From Corynebacterium sp. 122RC1 (GTDB lineage Bacteria > Actinomycetota > Actinomycetes > Mycobacteriales > Mycobacteriaceae): a stretch of 64,000 nt of DNA. Each line of letters starts with the position of its first letter. Positions within the stretch are counted from its first letter, which is position 1. The stretch is taken from assembly GCF_024580955.1 (NCBI RefSeq), contig NZ_JANIKD010000005.1, forward strand, positions 1-64,000. The letters run 5' to 3'. The notes under the pieces are model-generated. The model saw only the letters and a list, made by a program, of their open reading frames with translations, was not told where the DNA came from and made no database searches. The position numbers and the translations under genes are program-made. Of this stretch, positions 29,360 to 38,081 are shown piece by piece.

Positions 29360-29815
29360 TTAGTGCGATTCGGTTGAGCTTCTGGTGGTGTCAAGGCGGG
29401 CCGAGCACTGGGTGCAAAGCCCAAAAATCTCGGCGTCATGGCCGGTCAGCGTGTAACCGAACTGGCTAGCCACCTCCTTGGCCCACTGTTCCACTGGGCC
29501 ACCGTCGATTTCTTCGGTCCGACCGCAATTGGTGCATACCAAGTGATGGTGGTGATCCTCGGAGATGCAGTGCCGGTACAGGGTTTCCCCGCCGGTGATG
29601 TGCAATACGTCTACTGCCTTGATATCTGCCAGAGATTGCAGGGTGCGGTATACGGTTGTCAGGCCCACTCGCTGGTCACGCCGCGTGAGTTCGTGGTGGA
29701 TTGTTTTTGCGGACGCAAAATTGTCCAATTCACGCAACACCTTCACCACTGCGGTGCGCTGGCGGGTACTCCGTACACCGAGCTTGGGTACTGATTGATC
29801 CGTTGATCGAGGCAT
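29360..29815 (-). CDS. zur: Fur-family zinc uptake regulator Zur
   Basis: 151 residues from ATG 29815 (MPRSTDQSVPKLG), chosen because GGAAGG lies just upstream; the open frame extends to 30034 but that part is not Fur-like. It has the winged helix (SAKTIHHELTRRDQRVGLTTVYRTL), the metal site HHHHLVCTNCG and a second CxxC pair (CTQC) near the end, as in Fur/Zur proteins. Assignment to Zur rather than Fur rests on recalled corynebacterial gene order near uppS and glyS. In C. glutamicum an ArsR-type gene (znr) accompanies zur; none is seen here. Confidence 0.82.
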   Translation of the reverse strand: MPRSTDQSVPKLGVRSTRQRTAVVKVLRELDNFASAKTIHHELTRRDQRVGLTTVYRTLQSLADIKAVDVLHITGGETLYRHCISEDHHHHLVCTNCGRTEEIDGGPVEQWAKEVASQFGYTLTGHDAEIFGLCTQCSARLDTTRSSTESH

Positions 29816-30019
29816 AACAACCTTCCAAATTCTTTCCCAATATCTTGCCAAAGCGGCCGAAAACCTGCACCTTGCGCTGGATCTGCAAAGTGGCGCGGGT
29901 GCCAGGACCTGGCGGCATCGGGAATGAGGGACGCGACCGGCGCTCTTAGGAGCCGGACGGACACCCAACATGAACGGTTCATAACAGCACGGACCGTACG
30001 GACGGTACGGACGTGCGTG

Positions 30020-30037
30020 ATCATGAAAACCCATGAT
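30020..30037. promoter_or_regulatory. Palindrome upstream of zur, possible operator
   Basis: ATCATG-AAAACC-CATGAT is a perfect 6+6 inverted repeat about 205 bases upstream of the zur start. A Zur-type operator would be AT-rich and palindromic, but I cannot match it to a consensus with confidence. Confidence 0.25.
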
Positions 30038-30377
30038 GCCAGGCCCCAGAACTAGGGACTTGGGAGTTCTCTACGGGTGCTTACCCTTGGACGAACGACT
30101 ATGAAATTGGCTATGGAAAAACTAAAAGCGAAGCCCGTGAACTGTGGTGAATTTGAGGAAAATGAGTTAAGGCTTCTCAGTAATGACTTTGGGGGACTGT
30201 GAATAACGTGCCCTTTTCCATTAAGAACCCATATTCTGGGCAACATTCCCAGTTTTTGGGATAAGTAAACAAATCTAATGAATAAAATTATAAATCACCG
30301 TGGGGAACTGGGGGAAATGTGGTGCATGAACCGGCCCTTTCCGGGAATTTAAGTGTGTAGTGGGCAGGGTTGAAATT

Positions 30378-30497
30378 CTTGCAAAAACTTGCAATAGGCG
30401 CGCGGAGTGGGGCGTGCTGGGGAAGAATATGTCCTGCTCCGCGCGGATGGATGTCACTCTTTCAACGCCTCGCCTGAGTACTGCAAATTTTTGCAAG
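30378..30497. repeat. Inverted TTGCAA-type 17-mers framing a hairpin-prone segment
   Basis: CTTGCAAAAACTTGCAA (30378-30394) and the reverse complement of 30481-30497 (CTTGCAAAAATTTGCAG) match at 15 of 17 positions. Between them lie a CGCGCGGAG/CTCCGCGCG inverted pair, and a GTTGAAA/TTTCAAC pair overlaps the left side. May be a protein-binding array or the ends of a small decayed element. Confidence 0.5.
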
Positions 30498-30740
30498 CGG
30501 AACATCAAGGGAGCGGTGGAGCGATATTTATCCTCATTTTTTGGCGTTGTCAAGTGATGTTCAGTAAGGGGTCGTCGAGCCATTCTTAGGACTCCCCTAG
30601 AGCTACAACGCTGCAATCTCCTGCAACCTCGAGGGTGCTCCGCCGCGGCCTACCTTGGGGGCGTTGGGGTGCTGGCGGCGTCGTACATGCTCACCAAAGG
30701 TACCGGGGTCGGTCAGGCGCGAAAAGCTGCAAGCGCACGC

Positions 30741-30746
30741 TACACT
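30741..30746 (+). promoter_or_regulatory. Candidate -10 box for glyS
   Basis: TACACT about 100 bases upstream of the glyS start, giving a leader of roughly 90 bases. No T-box features were recognised in that leader. Confidence 0.3.
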
Positions 30747-30845
30747 AGGGCCTTGTATGTTGTAGGCGTCTGGGCAGGGCCGTGCGTGTGGGCCAGCCGG
30801 GCGCTGAACAGGAATCGTTGAAGTGCAAGGAGTTGGTGGACCCCC

Positions 30846-32231
30846 GTGGCTGCTAAGAATGTGATTGAAACCGTAGTGAACCTTTGTAAGCGCCGCGGAC
30901 TGGTGTACCCAAGTGGTGAAATCTACGGCGGTACTCGTTCTGCCTGGGATTACGGTCCGCTCGGTGTGGAGCTCAAGGAGAATATCAAGCGGCAATGGTG
31001 GCGTTCAATGGTGACGTCGCGCCCCGATGTGGTGGGCGTGGATACGTCGGTGATTCTGCCGCGCCAGACCTGGGTGTCCTCCGGCCACGTTGAGGTGTTT
31101 ACGGATCCGCTGGTGGAATCCTTGCACACGCACAAGCGCTACCGCGCTGACCACCTGATTGAGGCCTACGAGGAAAAGCACGGCCATCCACCAGCAAACG
31201 GTCTGGCAGACATCCCAGATCCAGAAACCGGCCAGCCAGGCGCCTGGACCGAACCAAAGGCATTCTCCGGCCTGCTTAAGACCTACCTTGGCCCCGTGGA
31301 TGATGAGGAGGGCTTGCACTACCTGCGCCCAGAGACCGCCCAGGGCATCTTTGTGCAGTTCAAGAACGTGCTGAACTCCTCGCGTCAGAAGCCACCTTTT
31401 GGTATTGCAAACATCGGCAAGTCGTTCCGCAACGAGATCACCCCAGGTAACTTCATCTTCCGCACCCGCGAATTCGAGCAGATGGAGATGGAGTTCTTCG
31501 TCCAGCCCGGCACTGACGAAGAATGGCACCAGTACTGGATTGACGCCCGCTACCAGTGGTACGTAGACCTCGGCATCAACCCTGAGAACCTGCGCCTGTA
31601 CGAGCACCCTCAAGAGAAGCTTTCCCACTACTCCAAGCGCACCGTGGACGTGGAGTACGCATTCGGCTTCCAGGGCTCCAAGTGGGGAGAGCTTGAGGGC
31701 GTTGCCAACCGCACCGACTACGACCTGCGCGTTCACTCCGAAGGCTCCGGCGAGGACCTGAGCTACTTTGACCAGGAATCTGGCGAGCGCTGGATCCCTT
31801 ACGTCATCGAGCCCGCCGCTGGCCTGGGCCGTTCCATGATGGCCTTCCTGGTGGACGCCTACCACGAAGAGGAGGCGCCAAACGCCAAGGGTGGCGTGGA
31901 TACCCGCGTGGTGCTCAAGCTGGACTACCGCCTTGCCCCAATCAAGGTGGCCGTGCTGCCGCTTTCCAAGAAGGAGCCGCTCACAGAGAAGGCCACCGAG
32001 CTGGCCGAGCAGTTGCGCCAGTTCTGGAACGTGGATTACGACACCTCCGGCGCCATCGGCCGCCGCTACCGCCGCCAGGACGAGGTAGGCACCCCGTTCT
32101 GCGTGACCGTAGACTTTGACACCATGGAGGACGGCGCCGTGACCGTCCGCGAGCGCGACACCATGGCACAGGAGCGCGTGAAGCTTGAGGACCTGCAGTC
32201 CTACCTGGCTGCACGCCTGATTGGTTGCTAG
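30846..32231 (+). CDS. glyS: Glycine-tRNA ligase (homodimeric class II)
   Basis: 461 residues from GTG 30846, with AAGGAG about 15 bases upstream. Class II aminoacyl-tRNA synthetase of the alpha2 type: N-terminal [21 protein letters not shown], motif 2 in [25 protein letters not shown], motif 3 region in [10 protein letters not shown], then an anticodon-binding domain. Attaches glycine to tRNA-Gly in the cytosol. It ends two bases before the ATG of the next gene. C. glutamicum carries glyS near zur as well, supporting the synteny. Confidence 0.96.
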   Translation: MAAKNVIETVVNLCKRRGLVYPSGEIYGGTRSAWDYGPLGVELKENIKRQWWRSMVTSRPDVVGVDTSVILPRQTWVSSGHVEVFTDPLVESLHTHKRYRADHLIEAYEEKHGHPPANGLADIPDPETGQPGAWTEPKAFSGLLKTYLGPVDDEEGLHYLRPETAQGIFVQFKNVLNSSRQKPPFGIANIGKSFRNEITPGNFIFRTREFEQMEMEFFVQPGTDEEWHQYWIDARYQWYVDLGINPENLRLYEHPQEKLSHYSKRTVDVEYAFGFQGSKWGELEGVANRTDYDLRVHSEGSGEDLSYFDQESGERWIPYVIEPAAGLGRSMMAFLVDAYHEEEAPNAKGGVDTRVVLKLDYRLAPIKVAVLPLSKKEPLTEKATELAEQLRQFWNVDYDTSGAIGRRYRRQDEVGTPFCVTVDFDTMEDGAVTVRERDTMAQERVKLEDLQSYLAARLIGC

Positions 32232-32233
32232 TG

Positions 32234-32779
32234 ATGTACGACCTCTCCCACACCGGCTGGACCAATCGCCGCAAAGAACAAGGCCGCGTACTCGTAGACC
32301 TCCACGACGCCAAGTCTCTCACCATGGGCACGTTTCCCAGGGACTTGCTGGGCAGCGAGGACGTCACCGTGCTCGGGCAGCAGTGGCGTATCGACGCCAC
32401 CAAACAGCGGCTCACCGCAACCCTCCCAGACGGCTCGGTGTTCACGGCCGCGGCTGTGGACAAGCCTTTCGGCAAAGCCCACCGCATTGATATCAACGTG
32501 GGCATTCCCGTAGTTGCAATCAACGAGCAGCGCATGGATTGGGTATACGCCACCAACGATGCCGCAGACCAAAAAGTGGGCCAATTCTCCGGTGGCAACA
32601 ACGGCGCCCGCAACTCCTACACCGAGTTCGAGCAAGAAGTGCCGCTGAGCCCCGAACAAGCCGCCTTCCTCTCTTTGGTGTCGCGCACCGTGATGGAGGC
32701 AAAGCTGGGCGGGTCCACGCTGGTCCTCACGGTGAGCCTGCTGCTGCTCACCCCAATCATCCTGTTTATGCTGCTCTGA
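32234..32779 (+). CDS. Conserved hypothetical protein with C-terminal membrane anchor
   Basis: 181 residues from ATG 32234, directly after glyS. The N-terminal ~140 residues are a mixed beta-rich soluble domain with no catalytic motif I recognise. The last ~20 (STLVLTVSLLLLTPIILFML) form a transmembrane helix, so it is tail-anchored with the soluble part in the cytosol. Its stop overlaps the next gene's start by one base (TGATG). The pair behaves as a two-gene appendage to glyS. Confidence 0.65.
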   Translation: MYDLSHTGWTNRRKEQGRVLVDLHDAKSLTMGTFPRDLLGSEDVTVLGQQWRIDATKQRLTATLPDGSVFTAAAVDKPFGKAHRIDINVGIPVVAINEQRMDWVYATNDAADQKVGQFSGGNNGARNSYTEFEQEVPLSPEQAAFLSLVSRTVMEAKLGGSTLVLTVSLLLLTPIILFMLL

Positions 32780-33225
32780 TGACTACCTACACGTGGCGCG
32801 GACAGGAGATGCACGGCCCCTCCGGCGTGCTAGCCTTTGTCCGCGCCGAAATCCTTCACGTGGGCGACCAACGGCTCCTCCTGGAAACCTCCCAAGGCAC
32901 GGTGATCGGTTTCCGTGCCCGCGCTACCAGCATGACCGGCGAGGTCTTCACCATCCACAAAGTGAGCCTCACCGTCCACGAACTCGCCGCCTCGTGCGCT
33001 GGCCGCCGCTACCGCCTGGTGCGCACCAGCCCCTGGCGCAAGGTCCGCGACGTACTCGACGTTGACGATCAAGTAGTCTTCCGCCTCCGCGCGCTTACCG
33101 ACGGCACCCTCCTCGCCGAACTCCCGGAGGCTCCCAACGCCCCTAGCATCCCTACCATCGACCTCGTATTCCTCACCTACGGCGCGATGCTGGTGGATAC
33201 CCCAAACCGGGTGCTGCGGATATAA
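32779..33225 (+). CDS. Conserved hypothetical soluble protein
   Basis: 148 residues from ATG 32779, one-base overlap with the preceding gene. Beta-rich with basic patches (GRRYRLVRTSPWRKVRDVLD), no membrane segment and no known motif. Part of the glyS transcription unit by spacing. The stop codon is the first base of a strong bidirectional terminator. Function unknown. Confidence 0.65.
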   Translation: MTTYTWRGQEMHGPSGVLAFVRAEILHVGDQRLLLETSQGTVIGFRARATSMTGEVFTIHKVSLTVHELAASCAGRRYRLVRTSPWRKVRDVLDVDDQVVFRLRALTDGTLLAELPEAPNAPSIPTIDLVFLTYGAMLVDTPNRVLRI

Positions 33226-33252
33226 AAAATGAGGCCTTTCGGCCTCATTTTT
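33225..33252. terminator. Bidirectional intrinsic terminator
   Basis: A 12-bp perfect stem AAAAATGAGGCC / GGCCTCATTTTT with a TTTC loop ends in T-runs on both strands, serving the glyS operon and the convergent TPM-domain gene, whose stop codon begins at 33257. Confidence 0.92.
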
Positions 33253-33254
33253 GC

Positions 33255-35339
33255 TTAGAAGGATCCGCCACGGAAGCCACCGCCGCCGCCACCAAAGCCG
33301 CCGCCGCGGAAACCACCGCCTCCGCCGCCGAAGCCTCCGCCACCAAAGCTGCCGCCTCCGAAGCCCCCGCCTCCGAAACCGCCGGCACGGCCGGATCCGT
33401 TCAGGATCTCGTTGATGACCATGCCAGTGATGATTCCTCCCATGTTCGAGCCGCCACCGCGTGGGGTGTTGTTGCGCTGGTAGGTGCTGAAATCCTGTTC
33501 GGCAGCGCGTAGAGCGCTACGGGCGGCTGCTGCTGCCTGGCGTGCGTATTCAGTGGCTGCCTTGGTGTTGCTGGTTTGATCTTGAAGTGCCTGGGCGTGC
33601 AGGCGCTGCGCGTTGGCCAGGTGGCCGCGTGCCCCGGAACGCACCACGCGGCCGCGGGTATCAATATAGTCCGCGGCTTGCTGAATCAGTGCTTGAGCCA
33701 CCTGCACTTGTTGCTGGAAGAGCGCGAGTTGGCGCTGCTGCGTATTGGCGGCATCGCGCAAGAGGTCCAGTTGGGCATCGAGGTCGGTGTCTGCGTCGGT
33801 AAGCTCTGTCCATGCCCCGAGTGGGTCGCTGCCCTTGGTCTCTTGCGCGGTGGCGAGGGCTTCGCGGGCGTGGGCGAGGGCGGAGTCAAGAGCACTCCAA
33901 TCCATCTGCGCGCCTTGGTGCATGCCCTGTTCGCGCAGTGTAGTGGCCTCGGTGATTTCCGCTTGGACCTCCGTGATGAGTGGTTCGATGCCTGCGGTCG
34001 CGGCGGCGATGTTCGCCTGGGCATTCTCAATCGCGGCAATTTGCTTTGCTGCGTTAGTGGTTGCGGATTCGGCGGCGCGGATGAGGTCAACGATCGCACC
34101 CTGCTCGCCTGCCGGCTTGGATTGGATGGCGCGAGCGGCGTCGATGTTGCGTTCTGCCTGCTCGATCGCGGCCGCTGCGATCTCTGGATTATGCGCGATG
34201 GAGTTCAGCATGGACTCCGAATACTGTGCTTTGAGCTGTTGTAGTTCCGCTTCTGCCTTGGGCAGGCGCGAGCGCAGGTCCACCACTTGGGCCACCAGCG
34301 TATCCAGTGCTTGCGGCGCGTTGATAAGCAGATTACGCAGCTTGGAGAAGTTTGCGGCCTCGGCCTCCAGGGCGTCGTCGGCGGATGCGCAACTGGAAAT
34401 GATCTCAATGAGCAGCATCCGCTTTTCCTGCTCGCCCTGGTACTGGCCAGACGCGAGCTGCTGCTGCACGGCGAAGGCCTTTTGCAAGGTGGTGGTGGAG
34501 TGATTCATGGCGCGTTGGAAGTTGCGGGTGCGTTCGGCGCCGAACTCGGCCACGGCGATCTCAAGTTCCTCGCGTGCTCCGCGAATCGACTCATCCGTGG
34601 ACACCAGCTCCTCCTGCGCGAGCGTCTCTAGTGTGGTGGTGGGCAGGGCTGCGAGCGACTGCCGATCACCTGGGGTAATGGCACGTGCCTGCTCGAGCGT
34701 GGCCTGATCCTGCTTCTTGCGGCGGTTACGAGTGTATGCCCAGGCGCCGCCACCGGTTGCCACCAACGCCGCCCCGCCCGCGCCGAGCCACGCCAGGTCA
34801 CCGCCGTCAACTGAGGTCTGGGGCGACGTCGTGACGCTTGCATTCCCTGCGCCGATAGGTGCGCTCGCGGCTGCGAGTGCGGCGCCGGCCCAGTTCGAGT
34901 CCCCGAGCAGCGGCTGCGACTCGTCGTACACCGCGTCCAGGGCCGCCGACGACCACCCCTCGCCGCCGCTGACACCGAATTCGCGGTCGCCCACCGCCAC
35001 CACGAACACTGCGCCCTGTTGCGTGCCCATGCTACTTTGTGCCTGGTTAGCCCACACTTCCGGCGAAATCCCGCCGAAAGAATCAAGGTACACCACCCTC
35101 AGGATGAGGCCCGTCTCGCTCTGCAGCTCACTGATGGCAGCCGCAATCTCAGTCTCATCTGCACCACTGAGCACTCCGGCCTCATCTGTCACAGCCTGGC
35201 TGAGGTCCGGAATGTTCGATGCCGCCAAATCCTCATAGGCGGCAGCCTGCGGCAAGAGAGGACTTAACGACGCTCCCAAGGCGGGCACGCCCAGAAGCCC
35301 AGCGAGCGCGACGGAAGCAGCAAAGCGCGAAAGTTTCAT
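33255..35339 (-). CDS. TPM-domain (DUF477) membrane protein with coiled coil and Gly/Phe-rich tail
   Basis: 694 residues from ATG 35339 (MKLSRFAAS). A signal peptide is followed by a TPM domain (about 40-170, ending before GAGGAALVATGGG), one transmembrane helix followed by RNRRKK, a long cytosolic coiled-coil region (about 230-620) rich in A, E and Q, and a final ~45 residues of GGGFGGGS-type repeats. TPM proteins in other bacteria are linked to photosystem repair or phosphatase activity, but the actinobacterial versions have no settled role. It is a single-gene unit sharing a bidirectional terminator with the glyS operon. Three 69-bp elements lie upstream. Confidence 0.8.
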   Translation of the reverse strand: MKLSRFAASVALAGLLGVPALGASLSPLLPQAAAYEDLAASNIPDLSQAVTDEAGVLSGADETEIAAAISELQSETGLILRVVYLDSFGGISPEVWANQAQSSMGTQQGAVFVVAVGDREFGVSGGEGWSSAALDAVYDESQPLLGDSNWAGAALAAASAPIGAGNASVTTSPQTSVDGGDLAWLGAGGAALVATGGGAWAYTRNRRKKQDQATLEQARAITPGDRQSLAALPTTTLETLAQEELVSTDESIRGAREELEIAVAEFGAERTRNFQRAMNHSTTTLQKAFAVQQQLASGQYQGEQEKRMLLIEIISSCASADDALEAEAANFSKLRNLLINAPQALDTLVAQVVDLRSRLPKAEAELQQLKAQYSESMLNSIAHNPEIAAAAIEQAERNIDAARAIQSKPAGEQGAIVDLIRAAESATTNAAKQIAAIENAQANIAAATAGIEPLITEVQAEITEATTLREQGMHQGAQMDWSALDSALAHAREALATAQETKGSDPLGAWTELTDADTDLDAQLDLLRDAANTQQRQLALFQQQVQVAQALIQQAADYIDTRGRVVRSGARGHLANAQRLHAQALQDQTSNTKAATEYARQAAAAARSALRAAEQDFSTYQRNNTPRGGGSNMGGIITGMVINEILNGSGRAGGFGGGGFGGGSFGGGGFGGGGGGFRGGGFGGGGGGFRGGSF

Positions 35340-35402
35340 GCCCACCACTTTAGCGGCTCGCCTTATCAGTCCGTTGGGGTGGTTCTCCGCTGGCCGTATC
35401 CA

Positions 35403-35471
35403 CGACGGTTTTCAGGACACCTTTGCTCGTTGCCCGCCGCGGTTTGGGTAAAGGTGTCCTGATTTCCGTCG
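35403..35471 (+). repeat. 69-bp palindromic element, copy 4 (locus C)
   Basis: Left arm begins CGACGG; right arm CTG-ATTT-CCGTCG. First of three copies spaced 102 bases apart in the divergent gap between the TPM gene and ydcF. Confidence 0.9.
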
Positions 35472-35504
35472 TGGATAGTGGAGGACCGGGCCAGCGGCCA
35501 ACAG

Positions 35505-35573
35505 CGTAGGTTTTCAGGACACCTTTTGTATGGGGACGCCGCGGTTTGGGTAAAGGTGTCCTGATTTCCGTCG
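35505..35573 (+). repeat. 69-bp palindromic element, copy 5 (locus C)
   Basis: Left arm begins CGTAGG instead of CGACGG. The second half of its loop (GCCGCGGTTTGGGT) is identical to copy 4 but the first half differs. Confidence 0.9.
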
Positions 35574-35606
35574 TGGTTGGTGCCGAACCGAGCCATACGC
35601 AAACAA

Positions 35607-35675
35607 CGTAGGTTTTCAGGACACCTTCAATAATTTCCAGCCGCCTCAGCAGCAAAGGTGTCCTGGTTGCCGTCG
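35607..35675 (+). repeat. 69-bp palindromic element, copy 6 (locus C)
   Basis: Left inner arm ends CACCTTC rather than CACCTTT; right arm CTG-GTTG-CCGTCG. The loop is unlike copies 4 and 5, yet still 25 nt. Confidence 0.9.
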
Positions 35676-35708
35676 CGCGCCTGGTTTTTCGCACATACAC
35701 TTTGGGGC

Positions 35709-36506
35709 ATGAAGCTTTTCAGCCTCCCGAGCCTCCCGAGCCTCCCGAGTCTCCCGAGCCTTCTGAGCCCGGCCGAAACCCAACCGCGCTCAACAAGCCA
35801 AACCCGGGCCGCGCTGCTCGCTGCCTTGGTGCTGTTGAGCCCCGCACTGGCTGTGATCGCTCGTGGCGCCTATCGTTCACGGCCGCGGAAGGACACGTAT
35901 GCGCTGGTAGTGATGGGTGCGGCGCAGTACAATGGGCGCCCCTCGCAGCAGTTTGCGGGTCGTTTGCAGTGGGCGGCTCGGCTGTGGGGTGGGTGCCGTC
36001 GGTTGGAAGTGATCACTGTTGGGGGCAAGTTGCCTGGTGACGTCCACACGGAGGCCGAGGTCGCGCGCGAGTTTTTGATCACCGAGCATGTGGATCCGCT
36101 GGCGATCACGGCGTTGCCCGTCGGCAATGACACACGCGGTTCCTTCGATGCCGTGCGCAAGCACCTGGAGCAGGTGGGTAAGCCTGGGGCGAAGTTGCTG
36201 GTGATCTCGGACCCGCTCCACGCACTGCGTTGCGAGGCCATCGGCGCCCAAGAAGGCCTCCGCGTGCGCAGTTCACCCACGCCATTTTCGCCGGTGGAGC
36301 CGCTGAGCCGCCGCTGGTTCAAAGACCTCCTCCATGAAAGCGGCGGCATGGTTGCGGTGGGTGTGGCGTGGGTCTTTGGCACGCAGGCGCGGGTTATGGT
36401 GGAGTCTGGTTTACGCGACCTCGCCGCTTCCCTGTGGCCGAGGCGGCAGAAGCGTTACGACGTGCTCAAGGCGCAACACAGCACGTCTCAGCAGAGCGAA
36501 GGGTAA
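35709..36506 (+). CDS. YdcF/SanA-family (DUF218) membrane-anchored protein
   Basis: 265 residues from ATG 35709. A repetitive SLPSLPSLPS N-terminus precedes one hydrophobic helix (AALLAALVLLSPALAVIA). The DUF218 domain follows, with ALVVMGAAQYNGRPS near residue 66 and VISDPLHALR near 162. DUF218 proteins act in envelope physiology; the anchor puts the domain outside the membrane. The N-terminal repeats are encoded by five 9-bp units. A palindromic element ends 33 bases upstream. Followed by dgt on the same strand. Exact function unknown. Confidence 0.78.
   Translation: MKLFSLPSLPSLPSLPSLLSPAETQPRSTSQTRAALLAALVLLSPALAVIARGAYRSRPRKDTYALVVMGAAQYNGRPSQQFAGRLQWAARLWGGCRRLEVITVGGKLPGDVHTEAEVAREFLITEHVDPLAITALPVGNDTRGSFDAVRKHLEQVGKPGAKLLVISDPLHALRCEAIGAQEGLRVRSSPTPFSPVEPLSRRWFKDLLHESGGMVAVGVAWVFGTQARVMVESGLRDLAASLWPRRQKRYDVLKAQHSTSQQSEG
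35721..35765 (+). repeat. Five 9-bp repeats at the 5' end of the YdcF gene
   Basis: AGCCTCCCG three times, then AGTCTCCCG and AGCCTTCTG, in frame, encoding SLP units just after the start codon. Confidence 0.85.
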
Positions 36507-36519
36507 CAAGTATTAAGGT

Positions 36520-37809
36520 ATGAGTGCTGTGTATGGGCCGCAGGATTGGCAGCGGAGGTTCGAGGAGGGACCGAAGGGTTCGCAACTGGTCACCCCCGGT
36601 GGGCTAGGCGGCGATGGGCGGGGGCCTTTCGCGCGCGATCGCGCCCGGGTGCTGCATTCGGCGGCGCTGCGTCGGCTCGCGGACAAGACGCAGGTTGTGG
36701 GCCCGCATGATGGCGACACCCCGCGCACGCGGCTCACGCACTCTCTGGAGGTAGCGCAGATCGCCCGCGGCATTGGCCAAGGGCTCGGCCTTGACGCTGA
36801 TTTGTGTGAAATGGCTGGTTTGACGCATGATATCGGCCACCCACCGTATGGGCACAACGGGGAGAAGGCGCTGGATCAGATTTCCGACTGCGGGTTTGAG
36901 GGCAACGCCCAAACCTTGCGGATTCTGACTCGGCTGGAGCCAAAGGTGCTGGTGGGGAAGGGGTTGGAGGCGGAGTCGTTTGGGTTGAACCTCACCCGGG
37001 CGGCGCTGGACGCGGCCTGCAAGTATCCGCGCACACGCACGGCCGCGGATGGGCAGGTGAACAGGAAGTACGGCTGCTACGACGAAGACGCAGAAATACT
37101 CACCTGGATCCGCCAAGGGCACAGCGACGAGCGCCCGAGCATGGAAGCCCAGGCCATGGACTTTTCCGACGACATCGCCTACAGCGTCCACGACGTTGAA
37201 GACGGCATTGTTTCCGGGCGCATCAACCTGTCCGTGCTGTGGGACTTTGTTGAGTTGGCTGAGCTGGCGGACAAAGGTGCGCGCGCATTTGGTGGCGTGA
37301 CCCCAGAACAGCTCATCGCTGCCGCAGACGGCCTCCGCGAGCTGCAGGTAGTGGGGCGCGCCGCCGATTTTGATGCCACGCTCACCGGCTTTGTGAACGT
37401 GAAGGCAATGACCTCCGAGCTGGTGGGGCGCTACGTGGGCGCGGTGGTGGAGGCCACCCGCCAGGCTAACTCTGGGCAGATCGGCCGGGTTCAGGGAAAC
37501 TTGGTGGTCCCGGAGCAGGTGCTCGCCGAGGTCACGTTGCTGAAGACCATCGCCGTGCTGTACGTCATGGACAACCCCATTCACTTGCAGCGGCAGGATC
37601 ACCAGCGCGACCGCATCGCCATCGCCTATGAGTACCTCATGGGCGGCGCCCCCGGAGCCCTCGACCCAATGTTCCGCCTGTGGTGGGAGCAGGCGAACAC
37701 CGACTTGGAGCGCGAGCGAGTGGTGGTGGACCAGATCGCCTCCATGACTGAATCCCGCCTCGAGCGTTTGGTGGGGCAGGCGGCAGGGCTCGTCGGCTAT
37801 ATCACTTAG
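36520..37809 (+). CDS. dgt: Deoxyguanosinetriphosphate triphosphohydrolase-like protein (HD domain)
   Basis: 429 residues. The HD-domain metal ligands are seen in RLTHSLEVAQIARGIG (His) and GLTHDIGHPPYGHNGE (His-Asp), with DFSDDIAYSVHDVEDG supplying the later aspartate. The family cleaves dNTPs to deoxynucleosides plus triphosphate, adjusting nucleotide pools. Full length. The start MSAVYGPQDW at 36520 has a weak AAGG site. Located upstream of the primase region, as in C. glutamicum. The 3' flank (37810-37855) contains repeated TAGGCCACCGCAC copies. Confidence 0.9.
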   Translation: MSAVYGPQDWQRRFEEGPKGSQLVTPGGLGGDGRGPFARDRARVLHSAALRRLADKTQVVGPHDGDTPRTRLTHSLEVAQIARGIGQGLGLDADLCEMAGLTHDIGHPPYGHNGEKALDQISDCGFEGNAQTLRILTRLEPKVLVGKGLEAESFGLNLTRAALDAACKYPRTRTAADGQVNRKYGCYDEDAEILTWIRQGHSDERPSMEAQAMDFSDDIAYSVHDVEDGIVSGRINLSVLWDFVELAELADKGARAFGGVTPEQLIAAADGLRELQVVGRAADFDATLTGFVNVKAMTSELVGRYVGAVVEATRQANSGQIGRVQGNLVVPEQVLAEVTLLKTIAVLYVMDNPIHLQRQDHQRDRIAIAYEYLMGGAPGALDPMFRLWWEQANTDLERERVVVDQIASMTESRLERLVGQAAGLVGYIT

Positions 37810-37853
37810 GCCACCGCACCTAGGCCACCGCACTTTGGCCACATCACTTAGGC

Positions 37854-38081
37854 TCAGTCCTCTATTTCCAGCTCCACGCTCAGCCCGCTGTCCCACAGTG
37901 CGGCGCAAACCCGCTGCACTTGGGGTGTGGCTTCGGTGAGCCCCCGGATCACTACGGTGCCCACCTGCGCGTGCCGGAGGGCGTCGATAAGCGCATCGAT
38001 ATTGCGCGCTTGCGGGGTGAAGCTCGCGCCGAAGTCCGCGGTGCTGCGGGGGTTGGTCACGATCAATCGGTTACTCGGCAT
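37854..38081 (-). CDS. Barstar-like ribonuclease inhibitor
   Basis: 75 residues from ATG 38081 (MPSNRLIVTNPRS). The helix-strand pattern matches barstar: NIDALIDALRHA aligns with the barstar NLDALWDCL helix that plugs the RNase active site, followed by TVVIRGL and a final beta strand LSVELEIED. The start overlaps the 3' end of the Sa/T1-type RNase gene by 11 bases, the expected layout of a toxin and its cytosolic inhibitor. No signal peptide. The longer open frame to 38165 is not needed. Family assignment is by pattern only. Confidence 0.65.
   Translation of the reverse strand: MPSNRLIVTNPRSTADFGASFTPQARNIDALIDALRHAQVGTVVIRGLTEATPQVQRVCAALWDSGLSVELEIED

Larger units (their letters stand above)
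29816..30845 (+). other. 1.03-kb non-coding, AT-richer spacer between zur and glyS
   Basis: No convincing gene. It contains a 9-bp tandem repeat (29996-30013, GTACGGACG twice), a palindrome ATCATG-N6-CATGAT (30020-30037), a clearly AT-richer tract from about 30090 to 30560, and two related TTGCAA-type inverted sites (30378 and 30481). Short frames exist, for example on the minus strand at 30275-30616, but they lack ribosome sites, coding bias and recognisable content. The right end holds the glyS promoter region. Confidence 0.6.

Noticed and set aside
30090-30600. Replication-origin-like AT-rich region
   Set aside because: No cluster of DnaA boxes (TTATCCACA type) and no dnaA or dnaN nearby.
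30275-30616. Possible minus-strand gene in the zur-glyS gap
   Set aside because: No ribosome site, no coding bias and no recognisable pattern; it runs through the inverted repeats.
30600-30845. T-box leader of glyS
   Set aside because: No T-box sequence or specifier-loop arrangement was recognised.
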